Of a stretch of DNA of 64,000 nt, positions 1-11,512 are shown in pieces. How positions within the stretch are numbered: position 1 is the first letter of the stretch; every line of letters starts with the position of its first letter. The position numbers and the translations under genes are program-made. The notes beneath the pieces are model-generated. The model was not told where the DNA came from and made no database searches. It saw only the letters and a program-made list of their open reading frames with translations. Origin of the DNA: Perkinsus olseni (lineage: Eukaryota > Perkinsozoa > Perkinsida); assembly GCA_013115125.1 (NCBI GenBank), contig JABANN010000069.1, positions 17,283 through 81,282 of the forward strand, in the 5' to 3' direction.

Positions 1-2182
1 ACATATCTAATGTCGAACCTTGATTTGCACAGAATCAATAACCGTTTCATCAGGTATCTTCATGATCGACTCATTACCATCTTCCTTTAATGAAGCATAC
101 ACTGTTCTGTCCGAGTCGCTGCCGCACTGCCGTGGTGGCCGAGAAGAGGTTTTGCCCGACGGCACAGTTCGGATTACTCTCGCTCAAAGTAGTGATGGTC
201 ATGTCGTTGCCGCTCGATGTATGGAATAATTTCATGGCGCGTGAAGGAAGTATCGGGGTAGTGAAGCGGTTTGGTCGTCCTAGTCTAGCGTTGAGGGCTG
301 TATCGTTGAGAGTCTCGGACGTTCGGGGTGGTGTGGTACTAGGTGGTACTAGGTGTTGGTACGATCGATGCTCGTTGTTATCGGTGGGAACGGGTTACCG
401 TCGCCGAGGCGAAACTCTCGACGGAAATTTTCCTTCCTGCAGTACAGTTAAAAAGCCAGCCTTTTCTGGTCGAAAGGCGCCGGGCGATTAAACAGTAAAA
501 TCTTCCACGCCGCTTCAAAACTCTGCCGCTGCTGCTGAGTCTTATCACGGGGCAGCTGGTCCAGATCGGGGCTGAATGAATAATTTATTTACGGCTCTCT
601 ACGGCAGGGCTTGCGCTCGCGTGAAGAATTGTGTATGACATGGAGATTATCAGGATAGTCGCCCAAGGTGTATTCTCATCAATCGCTCTTGTCGATCGCT
701 AGTCTTGGTCCTTGTCGAAGCCCTCCGGTCAGGATCTGAGAATGCCAGTGCGGCCTTCCTTCACCAGCACGGCTGCCCAATGGCCACGGTAGAAGCAAGG
801 CGTGATGTTCGCAGCACTCTGAACCGCATCGGTCGGGGTGTGGCGGGGATTCTGGATGAGGTTGGGCGAGGGTCGGTCAAGGAACCAAGACGTGACTGGG
901 CCCCTTGACAGGTACTTGAAGTTGAGTACCCGATAGATCGGGCTAGTAGCATCGAAGACATCATCGAACTGGGCAGAGACAGCCATCTGGATCATCACCA
1001 TATATATAGGACGTCTCTGAGGGACGATAGTGAAACTGATGTACTACGGGGAAAAGGCGGAATTTCGTGGCGCGCGGGAAATTCATTTGGCGGAGGGTGT
1101 TCAATAAACCAACTCTAGGACTCAGTAACGATCCTGAAGCTGATTTCATCCACATCGTGTCAGACTTTGATCGGTACCCGCGAACTGGGAGTCGACCGGG
1201 TAGTTGACTCAATGCCTATCGAGAATCGCTACATTCTCTGGTGTTTCTCTCACATGTACCAAATTCCTGCTTTTTACGTGTAAAAGTTAATTCAAGAATC
1301 GAAATCTTGAATGAAAGAATTAGTTCATTCAACTTGGGGTGAGCTCGGAACCCGTTCTTTTGAATTTCGTGGCGCGCGGGAAATTTTCTCGAGAGCAGTG
1401 AGTGAGCCAGGTGCCGCTTTGAATTTTATGGCGCGCGACATGACGATCGTCGTCCCGTTCAGGTGAACTCTACTTTATCTCTTCACATCGATCAAGGTGT
1501 ATTCTTATTACTGGTCCTGCCGCCCGGTGACACCAACTTCCACTACTTGGACTCCGTCACTTCCGAGGAAGTCCTCAGCGGTGGAAAATCGATCGCTTTC
1601 AAAATGTCCTGTCTAGGTCCGCTTGGAAGTACCGGATGATGGCAGGACGCGCGTGGTGGTTTTCTTCGGCAGAACTCTGAGGGAGTTTACGAGTAGGTTG
1701 GGCGAGCACTCCGGCTGTGATGTTGTGAAGGAGCCAGGTACAGTTCCGGCCGTACGACCGTTGCCACATTTTGTGAGAATATCTCCCAGCCCCCTGGCCA
1801 CTCGAGTGGTTATCGGCCGCATGTTTCTGCTTCCACCGGAAGCGATGAGCTACAGGTCGTCACCGCCGATGACGTATCGGGAGTGGAATCGGAGGGCGGT
1901 GGCTTTGAGGTCGTCTGATGGTGGTGAGGTGGTTGAGGCGAAGAGAAGGCTGGGTAGGGAGGGTGGGGTGTGGAGATCTTCGGCAACGTTATATTCAGAA
2001 AAATTTCTGAATTTTCTGAGGTTTTCCGGGAAAATTTACTTTTTAGGAATTTTACGGGACGAAAGTTTAACAGTGGCTCGAAGGGAATCTTTTTGACCTG
2101 GAGTTTACCGTGGAGGTCGACATAGCTAAAGATACTCTTGACCGTTTCAACAACACTCAAGATTCGCCATGCTTCTTTTCAG
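1..2182. other. 5' flank, no gene recognised; three motif A copies
   Basis: I see no convincing protein in this stretch: its open frames are short, lack family resemblance and mostly start at non-ATG codons. It carries the dispersed motif AATTTCGTGGCGCG at about 1061, 1362 and (as AATTTTATGGCGCGC) 1421, plus a weaker form near 226-247. A short sequence at 1118-1145 (CTCAGTAACGATCCTGAAG) resembles one at about 33760. The 5' exon of the copper transporter that follows must lie here but I could not place it. Confidence 0.5.
1061..1440 (+). repeat. Three copies of dispersed motif A
   Basis: Three copies of the AATTTCGTGGCGCGCG element lie at 1061-1080, 1362-1380 and 1421-1440, all in the same orientation and outside any recognised gene. 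The first two are followed by the same GGGAAATT. It is the same element that sits inside introns elsewhere in the window. Confidence 0.75.
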
Positions 2183-2901
2183 AGGCGGCCTGCAAGGATG
2201 GCGAGATCTACTGTTGGATGCAGTGCATGGCGGCCGACTGCGCCGTCGGTCTTCACCCCACCTGCTACGACCCGGCCAAGCAGGAGTCCTGCGACCCCAA
2301 CGCCATGAACCATCAGTGTGGGGTGGAGTGCCGAGCGGAGCAAGCTAGCACACCCACGGTCGATCCTGGGGCCTTCTGCACTGGCTCGACGGTTATGTTC
2401 ATGTCCGGTTTCACTTGGTCTGGCAGCGCTAAGAATCCCTGCGTGATACTGTTCACGCCCTCTTGGGTTCTCGACACGCCAGGCAAGTTCGCTATGGGGT
2501 GCATAGGAGTGCTTTTACTGGGTATGCTGGTTGAAGGACTTCTCGCAGCCCGACGACGCTTCCTTGGCTACGTCCGGAGACCCCTTATAAAAAGCCTTGT
2601 AGGGTCCCTGGCCTTTGGCGTCAGCGTCTCTATTGCGTACCTGGCGATGCTGGTTGTGATGACGTATAGCTGTGAACTTTTCATCTGCCTTTGCGTCGGC
2701 CTGGCAATTGGTCACTTCCTTTTTGGTAATGTGAAACAGGAGATCGGTGAAGCTGCTGAACCGTGCTGTGGTGACACTACTGTTGTACGCCAACAGCAGA
2801 CTTCGACAGGTTTGACCGCGCGCCACAAAAATATTGATGACGGCATGGACTCCCTGAGTGAGAGCCCGGTAGTTGGCACTCCGAGCGGACGGCAGGCGTA
2901 G
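2183..2901 (+). CDS. Ctr-family copper transporter (3' exon)
   Basis: Probable Ctr/SLC31 high-affinity copper transporter of a cell or vacuolar membrane, which moves Cu(I). The N-terminal part is a Cys-rich extracellular domain with repeated CxxxC-type spacing, typical of protist Ctr proteins. It is followed by a Met-containing stretch (MFMSGFTW), a first membrane segment after FAMGCIGVLLLGMLVEGLLAAR, a second with the diagnostic MxxxM (AYLAMLVVMTYS), and a third with GxxxG (GLAIGHFLFG). The tail is polar. The exon begins after a good acceptor (CTTCTTTTCAG, AG at 2181-2182), in phase 2, so the initiator ATG and probably a signal sequence are in an upstream exon not identified. The frame can be read back to a GTG at 2110, but that is likely intron. 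Stop at 2899-2901. Confidence 0.85.
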
Positions 2902-3227
2902 ATTTTTTATATATCAATTTCGTTACTCGAGCCGGCGGGTTGACCGGGACTCGACGTTTGTAGTGGTCGTCGTTATTAGGTAGATGATTCTTGCCGTTTA
3001 CTTTGTAGGGGCTGTCGCTGCTGCAGCTGCGGTTGGCATATTGGCTCCTTTGGTGATATCAATTGGGACCGTCCTGAAGGCTCACTGCTCTCCGACGGTC
3101 CGGTAGGAGATCTTTTATGCGGTTGATTATTTCGAGCATTGCTATCGTGTTGGGTTATGGTAGTTCAGGGTGGGATTCAGTGGAAGCTTCGCTCCGCTAG
3201 AAAACTGAGTCATCTTTCTCCCTTTTT

Positions 3228-4225
3228 ATGGGACGTCTTGTGGGAGCCTTGGAAAACTACGGGTTGACACCCCAGGACGCAGCGGGAGTCGCCGGAACCT
3301 TTATCGTCGTAAAGTACGCGACCTTGGCGGCCTTCGTCCCCATCTGTCACTACGCCCAGCCGGTTCGGCGGTTATTCTGGCATCCCTCCCGAGAGCTCGC
3401 AGGGAGAGTGTTGGAGCAGTACAAAGTACGTAATAGAATTCGAGGAGGAGGGGTGTTCAATAGAAGTCTCGGGTCTTCCAATGGTGCCCCCTTGGATGTC
3501 TCTTCGTCGGGTCTGGTACCACCGTCAGCTCGATTGAAGTTGGCAGCAACGCGAGCTCGGCAGAGGGCGTGGATGGATCGCCAGAGGGAGATGGTGGCGC
3601 TGCGCAAGGCGGGCTGGCAGGGGCGGTTCCGAGGTTTCAAGGAGAAGCAGTCGACCTCGAGTTGGGGGAGGAAACTGTTTGAGTAGGGAAGGCGACGGCG
3701 GAACGAAGCGATTCTGGCTGCGATTGGAGACTGCGTTGCAAAAACGGAATATCGATTTCTTTTCTGAAATTTTTGAAATTTTCTTATGAAATGTTCGTAA
3801 TCTTTCTGTTATGAAACTTAGTATGATTTTGTGACTCTGCTGCACCAACTTTGTTTCGCTGGCCCTCACTCAGTTTCACGGGAAATCTTCACTACGCCCT
3901 GCTCACTCTCAGGTGGAGTGACAAATTTGCCGATCGTGCAGCTCGGGCTTGGCTGTGGCGGAGCGTAGCTAGCGTTTTCCGGATACCCCCTAAGGTCCTT
4001 GCCTGGGACGTCGCGGAGGCCTTTCTCACCTACAAGCTCACCTTCATCTTCCACGCCCCCTTGGAGCTGTACATCATCGTCAAGTGGTTCAAAGCACGGC
4101 GAGCCAACTTGGATGAATTCATGGAAGAGTCGCCGAAGCTGCTCGAGATGGTGGAGGATGAGGAGCCGCTGGGAAGCGCTGCGTCGGCTGGGTCTCGATG
4201 GTGGCCTCTGCGGACGGCTGGGTAG
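3228..4225 (+). CDS. FAM210/DUF1279-like membrane protein, two exons
   Basis: Join 3228..3418 and 3913..4225 gives 167 aa from an ATG. The donor GTACAAAG at 3419 and acceptor CTCACTCTCAG at 3912 keep the frame (phase 2). The N-terminal half has a hydrophobic helix (TFIVVKYATLAAFVPIC). The second exon has a helix pair with AEAFLTYKLTFIFHAPLEL, resembling the 'E..L.YK.T.P...PL' pattern of FAM210/DUF1279 proteins of mitochondria and chloroplasts. The C terminus is acidic. The intron (494 nt) is unusually long for this window and is open for much of its length, so a read-through isoform of 152 aa is possible. A GCTTCGCTCCGCT motif lies 40 nt upstream of the ATG. Family assignment is tentative; membrane nature is clear. 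Confidence 0.5.
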
Positions 4226-5546
4226 GGGTACTGGTGTGCTCGACTGTGTACTGTTGTCCGGCGTGAGATTTTCTGAGGAGGAATGACGTGTTGTGAGTGG
4301 ATCAATAGGGAGAGGGTGGAGGGGAAGGTTACTCTTCGAAGATACGGCAAAAAAGATTCCCTCTCACCCGATCCGCTTCGCCATCGGTGAGCGAGAGGCG
4401 CGCCTAGGGTGATGTCGAGAGGGCCGCTGCTTTTGATGATGGCCGTTGCAGATAGGCTCTCGTAGCGGAGCTACCCACTGTTGCCAAGTCGGAGAAGTCC
4501 TGGTTTCTGTAACGCAACATCAGTGTTGCCTTTCCCCGTCACACCAGTACGCCTGGAGGGCTTCTGGTCGACCGCCTGAATCGGCCGACCCGTGAGTCAC
4601 TGGCCGTGATATTGTTTTCTACATTCCGGGCGATGTGTGGCGAAAAGGAGCAGCGCTTTAGACGAGCTCGAAACCGTTCGACGGCGCTTCGTCCACCAGT
4701 CGGAAGAATTCTCACTGGTGGAATTGCTTGCATTCCGTACAAGGCTAGCATCGACCTCGGATACTCTCACCCGCAATTACTAGTCCGAAACAGGAAGTCT
4801 TAAGCGTCCTACAGCTCCTCTCTTCGGGCGGTTTCCCCCTTCTCTCCATGCCCAGTCAAAGACGCTTCATCATCGCTCTCGCGGTGGCGTTGTTGGCTAT
4901 GATGGTATCATTACTAATGTAACCTGGTAACCGTAGCATTGCCAGTGTATTACCGAATCCTTCGTCGTCAGGTTCGTAGCGGACGTGACGTGGAAGCCTC
5001 GACTTTTCTATCACCCGCCACTCTGTGATCGCCGCCCGAGTAGCGAAGACAGCGGCGCCCCTCTACGACTGGAATGCTTCTTTTCTGAGAAGTGATGGTC
5101 AATCGACCTTTACTTGTTCATGGAGTTGATAGTATCTTAGTGAAATCGTGATATCTCCTTTTATTGTTATTGAAGCGTTGTAAACTGTGACGTATCTTGT
5201 TGATGACAGGTCGACTTTGATGACACGTCTATTGCCAGGCAGAAGAAGCGACGGTTGTTTTCTTATGAACTTCCGTCGCGATTGTTCATGCCTCGCTAGT
5301 AGCCGTGCGTAAGTGACTTGTGAATTACGGTGTGTGAAGAGTTTTGCCACTGTGCGTCGCCCCTGCGAGTCTTAACGTACTGCCGTAGCACCGAATTTAA
5401 TGCCTGGCCTTTGGGACGGCCGTACCGCAAAAATTGCAGTTTTTCCATCTCTACATAAAAGCCCGACGCTGTTATCGACCGCCCTTCTGTCTCGTCATCA
5501 TCCGACTAGTACCTTCCCCCGCAACTTTCTCATCGGTCTCCCTCAG
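4226..5546. other. Gap, no gene recognised
   Basis: No open frame here resembles a protein. The stretch contains one motif B copy (ATCGACCTCGGATAC at about 4750). The first exon(s) of the DUF2817 gene should lie near its end, since the exon at 5547 begins in phase 2, but I could not choose among candidates. Confidence 0.4.
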
Positions 5547-7324
5547 TTACTACGAAGCTCGAGCGCAATTCCGGAGGCTAGCCAGCGAGGCAGGTCTCGA
5601 GTTGAGCTCATTCGAAGTGGTGCCTTCTAGTGGGTATGGTGATGAGTACACCATGGACGTGGCCATCCTGCGGCCGACGGAAGGGCTCACCAGCGGGAGT
5701 GTCGTCCACACGTCGGGCGTGCACGGCGTCGAGGGGTATGCTGGCTCTGGTATCCAGTGTTACATACTGGACCAGATCAGACGGGCTAGGGAGGAGGGAC
5801 GTCTTGCAGGAATAGGGAAAACTTTGGTAAGGCAGTGCATTTTTTTGGTTTTTATTTGCATTTTTTGCCAGGTTTTTGTCCATGCCGTGAATCCCTACGG
5901 CATGGTCCACTACCGAAGATTTAATGAAGAGAATGTCGATCTGAACAGGAACGCGCTAGAGCCGCATGAGTTTGATTTTCTTGTTAACGAACGGGACCCG
6001 AATGTTGCCGGGTATGCTGCCCCTCGTGAAAGTCGATAATTTCATGTTCCACAGATACGTCGATTTGGACGCCATTTTGAACCCTCGAGAGATGACCATA
6101 CCCTCGCTTCTCTATAACGCGGTTATTCTACTGGCCAGGTGAGTCGGTGGAGTGGCCACGAGGAAGTCTTTTTCATGCTGAGTTTACAAGGCTTGTTCGA
6201 TGATGAGCGTAGAAAGCGTGGTGAAGTCACTGTGAAGTGTTGGTGAAGGAACGGTATGAACGACAAAATTATTCACGTAATTGAAGACCCATTGTTACGG
6301 AAATATTAGTACTTCGCAAACGGGTTCTCTGGGTCAGCAGTGGCGGAGGAGAGTCGAGGGGACTGGATACGCTGGAGATAAATCATAACAGCTGCGCTCT
6401 AGAAACTCGTCGTGAATATCGTTTGCATGGCAGAGCTTCTGGAGTCCTTGATCTCTCACAGGGTAAACTCTCACAGGTACGGCATCAGTCGCGTTAAACG
6501 GGCTGTAGTTGGCGCCCAGTACTGGAAACCTTCTGGACTGTTCTTTGGTGGCCACAAACTGCAACGCTCACACCAGATTTTGACACAAGTAGAGCCGGCC
6601 GCCCAGCCTGTTGGGTGTACTGCGTCACAGCAGGTCTTCGCGGATCTGAAGATATTCGAGGGAAATTCGACAATAATCGACATCCACACTGGGCTGGGTC
6701 CGAGCGGAGTGGATACACTCATCACCAGCGACTCTGATGCTGTGAGTTTCGAGGAGGCCTTCGACCAGCAATCAGCGTCCTTGCTTTAGTTCGACTTTTT
6801 CTCGGCCCTGGTGAAGTCGCGAAGTCCCTCGGATGCCCCTCCCGTAGAATGCGTGGGTGCTGACTGCTCGGCAGCGGTCGGAGGGCGCGACCAGCCAGGG
6901 TTCGGAGCGGATGTTGTTCGTGGATACGACATCGTTCGGGGAGATGCTAGCAGCTTTTGGACTCGCAAAAGGCAAGCTTCGACCTCGGATGCGTTTCTTG
7001 GTATCTTTCTTCCCGCGCGAACGAGACCTTGTTTCAGTACCAACGGCACTCGAGTGAGCTGCGTCTCGCAAGAGTTTGGAACGCATAGCACCATTCTGGC
7101 CCTGCCCATTATGATCATGGAAAATATGGCGTAGGTTGGCGTGAGGGGGGGCTCTTAGGATGCCGATTGAGCAGTTCATGGGGGCGGCGGTGTGACTGAG
7201 TTTAAAGTCCAATCTCGGAGCCCGCTCGGTTGGACTTTCACTCGGTTCTTGTGGACTTTTTTCCAGCAGTGGCGGTGTAGTTGTGGAGAAGTCCCAGCTG
7301 ATGAGTGTTACGCACATTACCTGA
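5547..7324 (+). CDS. DUF2817 (M14-type) metallopeptidase-like protein, multi-exon
   Basis: Exons 5547..5826, 5872..6011, 6055..6138, 6477..6588, 6631..6741, 6790..6971, 7038..7130 and 7267..7324 join in phase to about 353 residues plus a missing 5' exon. The order of motifs is that of the DUF2817 family, distant relatives of zinc carboxypeptidases: HTSGVHGVEGYAGSG (metal-site His and Glu), NPYGMVHYRRFNEENVDLNRN, IDIHTGLGPSG (third metal His), a YDIVRGD segment and SQEFGT with the candidate catalytic Glu. All key residues are present. Introns are 45, 43, 338, 42, 48, 66 and 136 nt. The 66-nt one (6972-7037) has a GC donor and carries motif B at its 5' end (TTCGACCTCGGATGC). Substrate unknown. 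The last exon is weakly supported. Confidence 0.85.
6972..7037 (+). other. GC-AG intron carrying motif B
   Basis: The exon ends ...CGCAAAAG and the intron starts GCAAGC, giving a GC-AG intron of 66 nt that ends in CCTTGTTTCAG. Phase and family conservation both require it. Its 5' third contains TTCGACCTCGGATGC followed by GGTATCTTTC, both motif-B sequences also found in introns of other genes. Confidence 0.6.
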
Positions 7325-7334
7325 TCTGTCTGAT

Positions 7335-7432
7335 TGCACTGCATGCCAACCCTACAGAGTGTCTCCAACTGTGCACATCGGCAAGAGCCACTAAGCCGGA
7401 ACCGTAGGCGTTGGACTATTATTTCACAGGCA
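7335..7432 (-). repeat. Dispersed repeat E, copy 1 (about 100 bp)
   Basis: Read on the minus strand this matches 14365-14462: shared blocks include ATAGTCCAACGCCTACGGTT, CTCTTGCCGATGTGC and CAGTTGG. Identity is high in the core and falls off at the ends. Shorter relatives (GTCCAACGCCGAC) occur at about 8030 and 41605. Confidence 0.7.
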
Positions 7433-8317
7433 CGCAAATTGCTGCCCATCAGTGTTCTCACCTCACTTTGATACTCCTCTGTAGTATCCCCGTGTTTTCC
7501 GATGTAACGTCAATCTATGTATGGTCAATCTTACGAAAGGGATCTAAAAACTGATGTAACTGGCGAGACAGACTGTGGCTGAGGAAAGTTCGATCCGAGG
7601 GAAGGCTGAGCTGCTTGGTTGGGTTGGAGCGTTGGCTGTGGCCATTCCCTCGTGTAGGTTCCACTACTCACCTGACGACCACTCGAGGTGGGCTGGGTAT
7701 AATCGAGATTTTTTTTATGTAAGGACTGCTGAATGGAAGCATAGTCTTATCGATAGGTAAGAGGGCGTGGCTTGAGTGAAGCAGCTTGCTGCTTCTTTCG
7801 GCTTCCTTCGACTTTACTTGGTTTGATATGTTGAACGCAGAACATGTCACGTTTGCAGCAGTTCGGGTTTAGAAAGATAATACTGAACTATCTCGGACTA
7901 TCCAAGCACTGTCATCAGCATCTCGGAATTGGCGATGGTCGTCTTTTGATTCTCGATCGCGCTCATCTTGAAGCATCTTTGTCTCTGACGTAAGCGTTAG
8001 GTGTTATGTGCATGTGAGTTTGAAGTCCAACGCCGACACTACCGTTGTGTTTGTTATGCATCTTCTTCCTCAGAGGTTCCCGTCTTTTCTGGGAGGCTGT
8101 CGAAGATACCACATGAGCTACTGAAGGCAAGCTTGATTGTGGACCATCATCAATGTCTGCTTACTGGGTTTCATCAGAGTTTCTTAATAGTGTTCTGTGT
8201 GCGAGTGATTTGAGTTCCAGTGTTATATCGCTGCTCGCAGGAAATGGGGCTTTCAACGCGCTCGTCACCATGGGGGTGGTTCGGGTGAATGATAGGTGTT
8301 TGACGAAACTTTTTTGT

Positions 8318-8358
8318 ACACTGAATGTTGATGTACCTAGTGTATCGACATTCAGTGT
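8318..8358. repeat. Perfect inverted repeat (11-bp arms)
   Basis: ACACTGAATGT at 8318-8328 is the exact reverse complement of ACATTCAGTGT at 8348-8358, with a 19-nt loop. It lies in noncoding DNA. Function unknown. Confidence 0.8.
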
Positions 8359-8585
8359 GCAAGAAAGTTTACTGAGGACTGAGCATATTTTCTAAGGAAA
8401 AAATCTCGCACGCCCTCGCCATTTTTTGAAGAGCATCTTACGACGACAATCAAGTTTGTGGAACTGCGAGTGTTCGTAAGAGCTCAAGATGTTAGCGAGA
8501 GCCGCTTTGAGTTGAGTCGAGTCAGAACTTTAGTGTTGTTCTTCCTCCCACGCCTTCCCCGGGATTTTTAAGCCCAGATTCATGT

Positions 8586-8609
8586 CTTGTCTTGCCTGGG
8601 CAAGACAAG
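8586..8609. repeat. Perfect hairpin (11-bp stem, 2-nt spacer)
   Basis: CTTGTCTTGCC is followed by TG and its exact complement GGCAAGACAAG. It resembles an intrinsic hairpin or a small palindromic repeat; there is no U-tract, and terminators of this kind are not expected in a eukaryote. Confidence 0.8.
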
Positions 8610-8944
8610 CTTGGCCCATACTGATGAACCGCCCCGATACAGCGCAGCGACGAGGAGACGGCCCTGAGGCTCTGCTTTCATTCCCGAGGCTGGGCGGTTT
8701 ATTTCAGGTTTTCAACTGTTCATATCCTGGGCACATTACGGCGTGATCTCTTATTGCCGCTTGTTGTGGATCGCAGCGAGATGATTGTCAGCTTGACTGC
8801 CTCACTGAGCCCGCCTTTGATAGCCAGGCGTAGGCTTCTGATAAAAACTGTGACGACACAACAAGTATATCCTTTCTCAAAAAATCATCAATATTTCATG
8901 ATACACCATCGTGCAAAAAATAATGAAGTAATTAGGGGGGCTGC

Positions 8945-9389
8945 TCAGGCGAGGAGCGCAGCCCCCACAGCGGCTACGACCAGCCACAGGTTTCTCCCAC
9001 GACTTCCCGCTGCTCGCCAGCCACTCGAAGAAGACCTGAGAAAATGGAAGATATCGCAGGCGATCGTAGTAGGAGGGTTCTCACCTTCCCGTTTCTCCTC
9101 GTAGTCCAGTGGCAGCCGACCCATCCTTAGGACCAGTAGTAGGCGCGACGGTCGCGCTGGTCTGGGGGGTCGTCGTAGACGTAGTGCTACTCGGGGAGAG
9201 TAGAGGGTCCTCCCCGGCAGCTTTTTCGGCCGCCAACTGCTCGGAGATGAGCCCTTCCATCACTGGCCACCAGGTAGGCTCGCTTGGCGCGCCCAGAGCG
9301 CGAGCCGGCCTGGACGAGGAGACAGGAGGGGAAGGGTCTCCGGAAGTAGCGAAGGCGATGAGGCAAACAAAATGAAGGATGCCGATCAT
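8945..9389 (-). CDS. Small secreted protein with GPI-like C-terminal tail, two exons
   Basis: complement(join(8945..9035,9085..9389)). The ATG at 9389 gives a signal peptide (MIGILHFVCLIAFATSG) followed by a Pro/Ser-rich and then Ser/Thr-rich region likely to be O-glycosylated. A 49-nt intron (donor GTGAGAAC, acceptor TTTTCTCAG) joins in phase to a second exon that ends in a hydrophobic run (NLWLVVAAVGAALLA) and stop. Signal peptide, Ser/Thr stalk and hydrophobic terminus together look like a GPI-anchored surface protein of about 131 residues. No domain recognised. The annotation rests on the spliced tail: without splicing the frame ends at a polar TGR. Confidence 0.65.
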
Positions 9390-11197
9390 TGAGTGATATG
9401 TCAACTCTGAGAGGAGTGGAGGAGTCGATGGTAATACCGTCACGGTACTCGCGCTTGCACATTCTAGTGATGCTAAGTGGTTGCGGTCGCGCGGTACAGC
9501 GGTCGCGGAGAGGTGATAGCGCTCGCCCTTAATCGAGCGCTACGTATTTCCATGACCCCTTCTTGCCTCCTGAGGACTCCTCAGTGAGGAGGCGAGAAGG
9601 CATCATGAAAATACAGAGGCGGAGAAATTCCAGAGCGGTTTCTTGAGAGCACCGGCCCGGGTAATATCTCACCGGGAAGTTCTCGGCAGCCCCGGTCAGT
9701 CAGCCCTATCGCCGGGCAGTGTCCTGCGATACTATCCTTTCCTGTAATATACCGGCCTTACTTAGCTCCCATACGAAGGGAAAAGTACATAATCGGCGTG
9801 AGAGGCTGTGGCTGAGAGACGTGTGGTAGGATCACCATCTGGTTGGGTTGCTGACCATTTCGTGACCGTTCCGTCGTGTATGATGATAACTCGTCAAGTA
9901 ATTCTCGAGGAGGGCTGAGTCTGATCGATACTTCCCTTATGTCGCATATATTATGTCGGCCCCACGTTGTGGGGTCTCCACGGTGGGGACTCGTGAGTGG
10001 AGTACAGCCTCATCGATAGGTTACAGGGTGTAGTTTTGTATCTGTCTTTGTTCGGGTCAACTTCGATTGACCTGTCGAGAGCAGCCGCGCTCGCGTCACA
10101 TGGCCGGTTGAAGACGTGTGATTCGATTGCGGCTATCATCGAGGACCGCTCCTCTACCTTCATCTGAGTTTTCTGATAGTGTTCTGAGCAGAATTGAGTT
10201 TAGTGCTAGTGTTACATTCCCGCTGAAGGAAAGCTTCGGAACGCGATCGGAATGGCTTGGCAATCAAGCGATTCGGGCTCCTCGAAAAGCAAGTGCAACG
10301 CCCGATCGGATCGGGTCGCTCGCAGTGGGACAGTAAGTCACTGCCTGTGACGGTGGGACAGTCCCTTTGTCACTGACTATTGATGGTCTTAAGTTAAGAC
10401 TCTCAACCCTCCTCCCACGATGGGAGTCCCACCGCCGGCGGGCCACCGGCACTCTATCATCTCTATCCGATCTCTCCTCGAGTCTTCACCGAGTAGAGGA
10501 GTTCATGAGAGTCTTGTGACTGATTCGATACTAGTACTTGACTATCACAGTGATAGTATCATTGATAGTAACCTTAGCACCACAACACTCGTCAAGTACT
10601 CACTTTCCTCCTTGCGAGTCTCCGTTTTAGTAGAGGAATTAAATTAAATTCCTCCACTGACACGAGGAACGATGTGAGCTGTTTGGATTGAAAACACGGA
10701 GGAACGACGCCGGCAGAATGTGCTCGCGAAAGACCTTCGCCGAAAGTTCGAGAGGGCCGACGGCAGGCAAGCCTCTTTAGTCGTACCGTGCGACTAGCGC
10801 AATCGATGGATCAAGGTTCGGCTTAATAGGGACAGGATCGACCGGGCAGACTGCCGTGCTTGAACTCGACGGGCAGACTGCTGTGCTTGAATTCGGCGGG
10901 ATGTACTCCCACACAACAGCAAAGCAAAAGTCGACGTCTAACACCGCAGCACTAAAGGGCAGTTTTAAGTGGGGAAGTCTCAAGCGAGAGTTTGTATTGG
11001 GCCTAGCGTGGGATGGCTGAAGACGGCTGTGATAGGTGTGATGGAACCAGAAAGATATGACCAGCCCGGAGTTCGACTCTACCCTTCACAAGGTGGGCCT
11101 GATAAATACCTGAAGAAGGCGAACATTGAAGTATTCAGATTGTGAATACTCCAGACCATCACGTGGGGGCACTACTCCAATACTCCATGAATATCAG

Positions 11198-11248
11198 ACT
11201 CATCAGCGAAACTCATTCTGAATTTCAGAATGAAGATCGCTGATGAGT
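11198..11248. repeat. Nested perfect inverted repeats
   Basis: Outer arms ACTCATCAGCGA / TCGCTGATGAGT (12 bp) enclose inner arms CATTCTGAA / TTCAGAATG. A cruciform-type structure in noncoding DNA. Confidence 0.8.
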
Positions 11249-11470
11249 GGGCGCGACGATGTTGTGCAAGAGGCCGTGCTGCGCATCTGGGGACGTGGAA
11301 GCCGCTATTTGCAGGCAATACCGCTGTAACTGTGTCAGCCATAACAAATAAGAAGCATGCATTCGTTGCATCGGGATGGGGTCTGCAACCGAATGACATG
11401 ATCACGGGAGATTTGGCTAGAGTTCCAATGAAGATTGCTGCCTTCAAGACGGAGTATTGTTCTGATTCAG

Positions 11471-11512
11471 CGCTTCTGAACTTCAGAAGCGAAGACTTCA
11501 GAATCTGAAGTC
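11471..11512. repeat. Two adjacent perfect hairpins
   Basis: CGCTTCTGAA / TTCAGAAGCG with a 1-nt spacer is followed directly by GACTTCAGA / TCTGAAGTC. Both share a TTCAGA core also seen in the hairpin at 11198-11248. Confidence 0.8.

Larger units (their letters stand above)
7325..8944. other. Intergenic repeats and hairpins
   Basis: No gene is recognised. The stretch holds an approximately 100-bp repeat (7335-7432, inverted relative to 14365-14462), a partial copy of the same family at about 8024, a perfect 11-bp stem at 8318-8358 and an 11-bp stem with a 2-nt loop at 8586-8609. The open frames of 60-80 codons here have no family resemblance. Confidence 0.5.

Noticed and set aside
3419-3686. 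Read-through end of the FAM210-like gene (152 aa)
   Set aside because: Splicing to 3913 gives better family resemblance (AEAFLTYKLTF); the read-through tail is Arg/Ser-rich with no resemblance. Kept only as a possible isoform.
8586-8609. Rho-independent terminator
   Set aside because: The hairpin has no U-tract and the genome is eukaryotic.
11230-11508. 92-codon plus-strand frame starting MKIADEW
   Set aside because: Its start and end fall inside perfect hairpins and it lacks any family resemblance; likely a chance frame.
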